Source: Fontibacter flavus
Lineage (GTDB): Bacteria; Bacteroidota; Bacteroidia; Cytophagales; Cyclobacteriaceae
NCBI RefSeq assembly: GCF_042432905.1
Contig: NZ_JBHLWI010000028.1
Location: forward strand, 124,001 to 188,000
Length of the DNA: 64,000 bases
Direction: 5' to 3'
Both the position numbers and the translations under genes were made by a program. The stretch's first letter is position 1. The number at the start of each line of letters is the position of its first letter. This document shows positions 61,807 through 64,000 of the stretch, one piece after another. The notes beneath the pieces were generated by a model, which saw only the letters and a list, made by a program, of their open reading frames with translations, was not told the origin of the DNA and did not search any database.

Positions 61807-62730
61807 TTACCGGTGATCATCCTCCTCAAACAGGATATTGACATAGCTGTCATACCTATAGGGGTGGATGAATCCTTCTTCGAGTTTCTCCAATACCATA
61901 CAGCCAGGTTCATTGATATGTCGGCAGTTGTTGTATTTGCACTGCCCAAGATATTGGCGCATTTCTACGAAATAATGGGAAAGCTCCTGATCTTCAATGT
62001 CCAAAATCCCGAATTCTTTGATGCCGGGCGTATCGATCAGGTATCCTCCTTCTGCCAATTCAAACATTTCTGCAAAAGTGGTGGTATGTACTCCCTTGGC
62101 ACTGAATTTCGATATTTCCTTGGTAGCCTGTTGGGCTTCAGGAACCAGTTTATTCAGGAAAGTGGATTTGCCCACGCCGGAGTGGCCTGATAACAAGATG
62201 GTTTTTCCTTTTAATAATGGAATGAACTGTTCTTTGAGGTTATCCGCCTTCAGGGCAGAGATTTCTATGACCGGGTAGCCCAAAGGCTCGTAGATTTCTT
62301 TAAGATCCTGAAGATACTCGAGGTCCTTATCCTTATACTTTTCATCCATTTTGTTAACCAGAATGGTGGCGGGGATACGGAAACTTTCTGTGCTGACAAG
62401 AAACCTGTCAATGAAGCCCAGGGATGTTCGGGGATTTCTGAGGGTGACGATCAGGAAAGCCTGATCAATATTGGAGGCTAGGATATGCGAAAAATGGGAC
62501 TTTCGGGTAGATTTTCGGATGATATAATTTTCTCTTGGCAATATTTCCTTGATCACAGAAGTAGGCTGGTCCTCTTCTCTCTCCACTTCTACGTAATCCC
62601 CTACAGCGATAGGGTTGGTTAGCTTCAGGTCGTCCTGTTTGAATTTCCCTCTAAGTCTGGCCTGTATGTTGCCGGAATCGGTTTTGACGGTATACCAGCT
62701 ACCGGTGGATTTGATTACCCTACCTTTCAT
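61807..62730 (-). CDS. rsgA: Small ribosomal subunit biogenesis GTPase RsgA
   Basis: Circularly permuted GTPase assisting 30S maturation. The 307 aa have an OB fold (about 1-70), the G4-like VNKMDEKYKDKDL, G1 GHSGVGKST, DTPGIKEFG, and a zinc knuckle CKYNNCRHINEPGC. It overlaps waaA by 4 bp (ATGA). Confidence 0.96.
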   Translation of the reverse strand: MKGRVIKSTGSWYTVKTDSGNIQARLRGKFKQDDLKLTNPIAVGDYVEVEREEDQPTSVIKEILPRENYIIRKSTRKSHFSHILASNIDQAFLIVTLRNPRTSLGFIDRFLVSTESFRIPATILVNKMDEKYKDKDLEYLQDLKEIYEPLGYPVIEISALKADNLKEQFIPLLKGKTILLSGHSGVGKSTFLNKLVPEAQQATKEISKFSAKGVHTTTFAEMFELAEGGYLIDTPGIKEFGILDIEDQELSHYFVEMRQYLGQCKYNNCRHINEPGCMVLEKLEEGFIHPYRYDSYVNILFEEDDHR

Positions 62731-63974
62731 GATTGTTGGATTTTGGAACTGATGATGTCCATGATTTTGGATGCACTGCCGATGTTGTCATTCACGAGCC
62801 TTACTGCATTTTGGCAGGAGTTAAGATAATGTGCATCTTCAGATAATTCAAGGACAATATTTTTCAATTGCTGCTCATTTTCTACTGAGTAACCACAGCC
62901 GTATTCCTGAGAGATCTGTGCCTCGGGAAATTTTCCTGATTTTTTAACTTTTCCAAAAATTACTGGTATGCCATAGGCAATGGGCTCCAGGATATTGTGT
63001 AATCCTTTTCCAAATGCACCGCCAACATATGCAATTTTAGCGAATTGATAAAGGGAAGACAGGGAGCCAATATTGTCAATGAACAGGACTTCTGTCTCCG
63101 GTTTAAGGGGAAGTTCTGAATATTTCTGTGAGGACTTATTGATTTTCGATTTCCATTCGGCAATCTTGTCAGGGTCAATGTCATGTGGCGCAATGATCCA
63201 TTTGAATTTATCGGATTCATTGATCAATGGAATGAGCAGGTCCATGTCTTCCTGCCATGCTGAGCCCACAGTGATGATGTTTTTTTTCCAGACAAAATCC
63301 CTCAATTCAGGAAAGGATTTAGGTGATTGGGCGATTGCTTTGGTCCTGTCGTACCGGGTATCTCCGGTGACTGAGGTCTGATGATAATTGATTTGTTGGA
63401 GTAGTCTTTGGGTTTCCGTATTTTGGCAACAAATATGATCGAAGCAGTGGATGACCTGCTTGAAAAACTGACCATATGGTTTGAAATAAATCTGGTTTTG
63501 CCTCATAGATGCCGAGAACAAAAAGAGTGGAATTCTTCTTTTTTTGGCTTCCAGGATGTGGTTGGCCCAAAGGTCATATTTGACAAATAAACCGATATCA
63601 GGCTTTAGTGCAGCCATGAATTTCTTTGCTTTTGACCTGGTGTCAAAGGGCAGGTAAGTGATGTAATCCACGTTTTCCTGAGGACGTTTGATGGCATATT
63701 CATAGCCTGAGGGGCTGAAGAAACTGACCACTACCTTGAAGTCGGGAAACCTCTTTTTAAGTTCCTGAATGACCGGTTTGGCCTGCTCATATTCACCTAG
63801 AGAGGCTACATGAAACCATGCAAGCTTACCTGGATTTTTGATCCGGAATTCAGCCAATTTTATAAAAAGTCCTTCACGGCCATTGACCAATGCGGTGATT
63901 TTAGGGCTCGCCCTTTTAAAAGTTTGAAGACCTCTCGAAAAAAAGAATAGGGCTGTATCGTAAATCAATTTCAT
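62727..63974 (-). CDS. waaA: 3-deoxy-D-manno-octulosonic-acid transferase
   Basis: Adds Kdo to lipid A precursor at the inner membrane. The 415 aa have WFHVASLGEYEQAKPVI, FSPSGYEYA, SASMRQNQIYFKPYGQF, and TVGSAWQEDMDLL. The GT-B C-terminal domain has AYVGGAFGKGLHNILEPIAYG. The start at 63974 leaves only 26 bp of upstream sequence in the window. Confidence 0.94.
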   Translation of the reverse strand: MKLIYDTALFFFSRGLQTFKRASPKITALVNGREGLFIKLAEFRIKNPGKLAWFHVASLGEYEQAKPVIQELKKRFPDFKVVVSFFSPSGYEYAIKRPQENVDYITYLPFDTRSKAKKFMAALKPDIGLFVKYDLWANHILEAKKRRIPLFLFSASMRQNQIYFKPYGQFFKQVIHCFDHICCQNTETQRLLQQINYHQTSVTGDTRYDRTKAIAQSPKSFPELRDFVWKKNIITVGSAWQEDMDLLIPLINESDKFKWIIAPHDIDPDKIAEWKSKINKSSQKYSELPLKPETEVLFIDNIGSLSSLYQFAKIAYVGGAFGKGLHNILEPIAYGIPVIFGKVKKSGKFPEAQISQEYGCGYSVENEQQLKNIVLELSEDAHYLNSCQNAVRLVNDNIGSASKIMDIISSKIQQS

Positions 63975-64000
63975 CAGGACAAAAATAAGCGGTTTGTTTT

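Overview
The window looks like chromosomal DNA of a Bacteroidota bacterium, most likely order Cytophagales, family Cyclobacteriaceae (Algoriphagus/Belliella-like; the family is inference). The evidence is a HmuY-type heme lipoprotein, a Glu/Leu/Phe/Val dehydrogenase, a long NusB, the DUF6089-uppS-bamA-ompH-ompH string, CcsA-type cytochrome c maturation, DUF4221-like propeller lipoproteins, few Shine-Dalgarno sites, and promoters of the Bacteroidetes type (-33 TTTG, -7 TAnnTTTG). No rRNA, tRNA, CRISPR array or insertion sequence was recognised.

Layout. 1-1.3 kb: atpD (3' end cut by the window edge). 1.6-8.4 kb: complete heme uptake operon (hmuT-U-V-S, TonB receptor, hmuY) with DtxR-like palindromes at its promoter and at two start codons. 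8.5-18.5 kb: NlpC/P60 lipoprotein, TPR lipoprotein, coaE-ybbR-yajC-DUF1573-ytxH-nusB, leucine dehydrogenase, an ABC exporter and small hypotheticals. 18.6-30.5 kb: AT-rich accessory island. 30.6-41 kb: htpG, DUF2200, ccmB, ccmC-ccmD-ccmE-ccmF, DUF2520, DUF502, DUF1080. 41-46 kb: trxA and an exonuclease-fused dnaE. 46-53 kb: CBS protein, nadK, DUF6089, uppS, bamA, two ompH/skp. 53-59.6 kb: 53-bp-periodic hairpin repeats, thioredoxin, two M14 peptidases (one apparently dead), universal stress protein, cation/proton antiporter. 59.7-61.8 kb: a second accessory locus of the same kind as the island. 61.8-64 kb: rsgA and waaA.

The most unusual content is a repeated module. It occurs four times in the island, once at 59.7-61.8 kb on the opposite strand, and once more as a decayed remnant at 30 kb. 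Each intact module has a nearly identical leader whose core is a TTACCGGTAA palindrome beside a T-run, usually a short 5'UTR hairpin, a tiny secreted peptide (67-89 aa) rich in cysteine but otherwise dissimilar, usually a long perfect or near-perfect intercistronic hairpin, and then a six-bladed beta-propeller lipoprotein. Some modules carry an extra gene (a SUMF1/FGE-like protein or small secreted proteins). A further leader copy drives a 318-aa lipoprotein with a hydrophobic, glycine-rich C-terminus. I read this as a co-regulated, duplicating secreted-peptide/propeller system of unknown function (signalling, antagonism or surface sensing); the function is inference.
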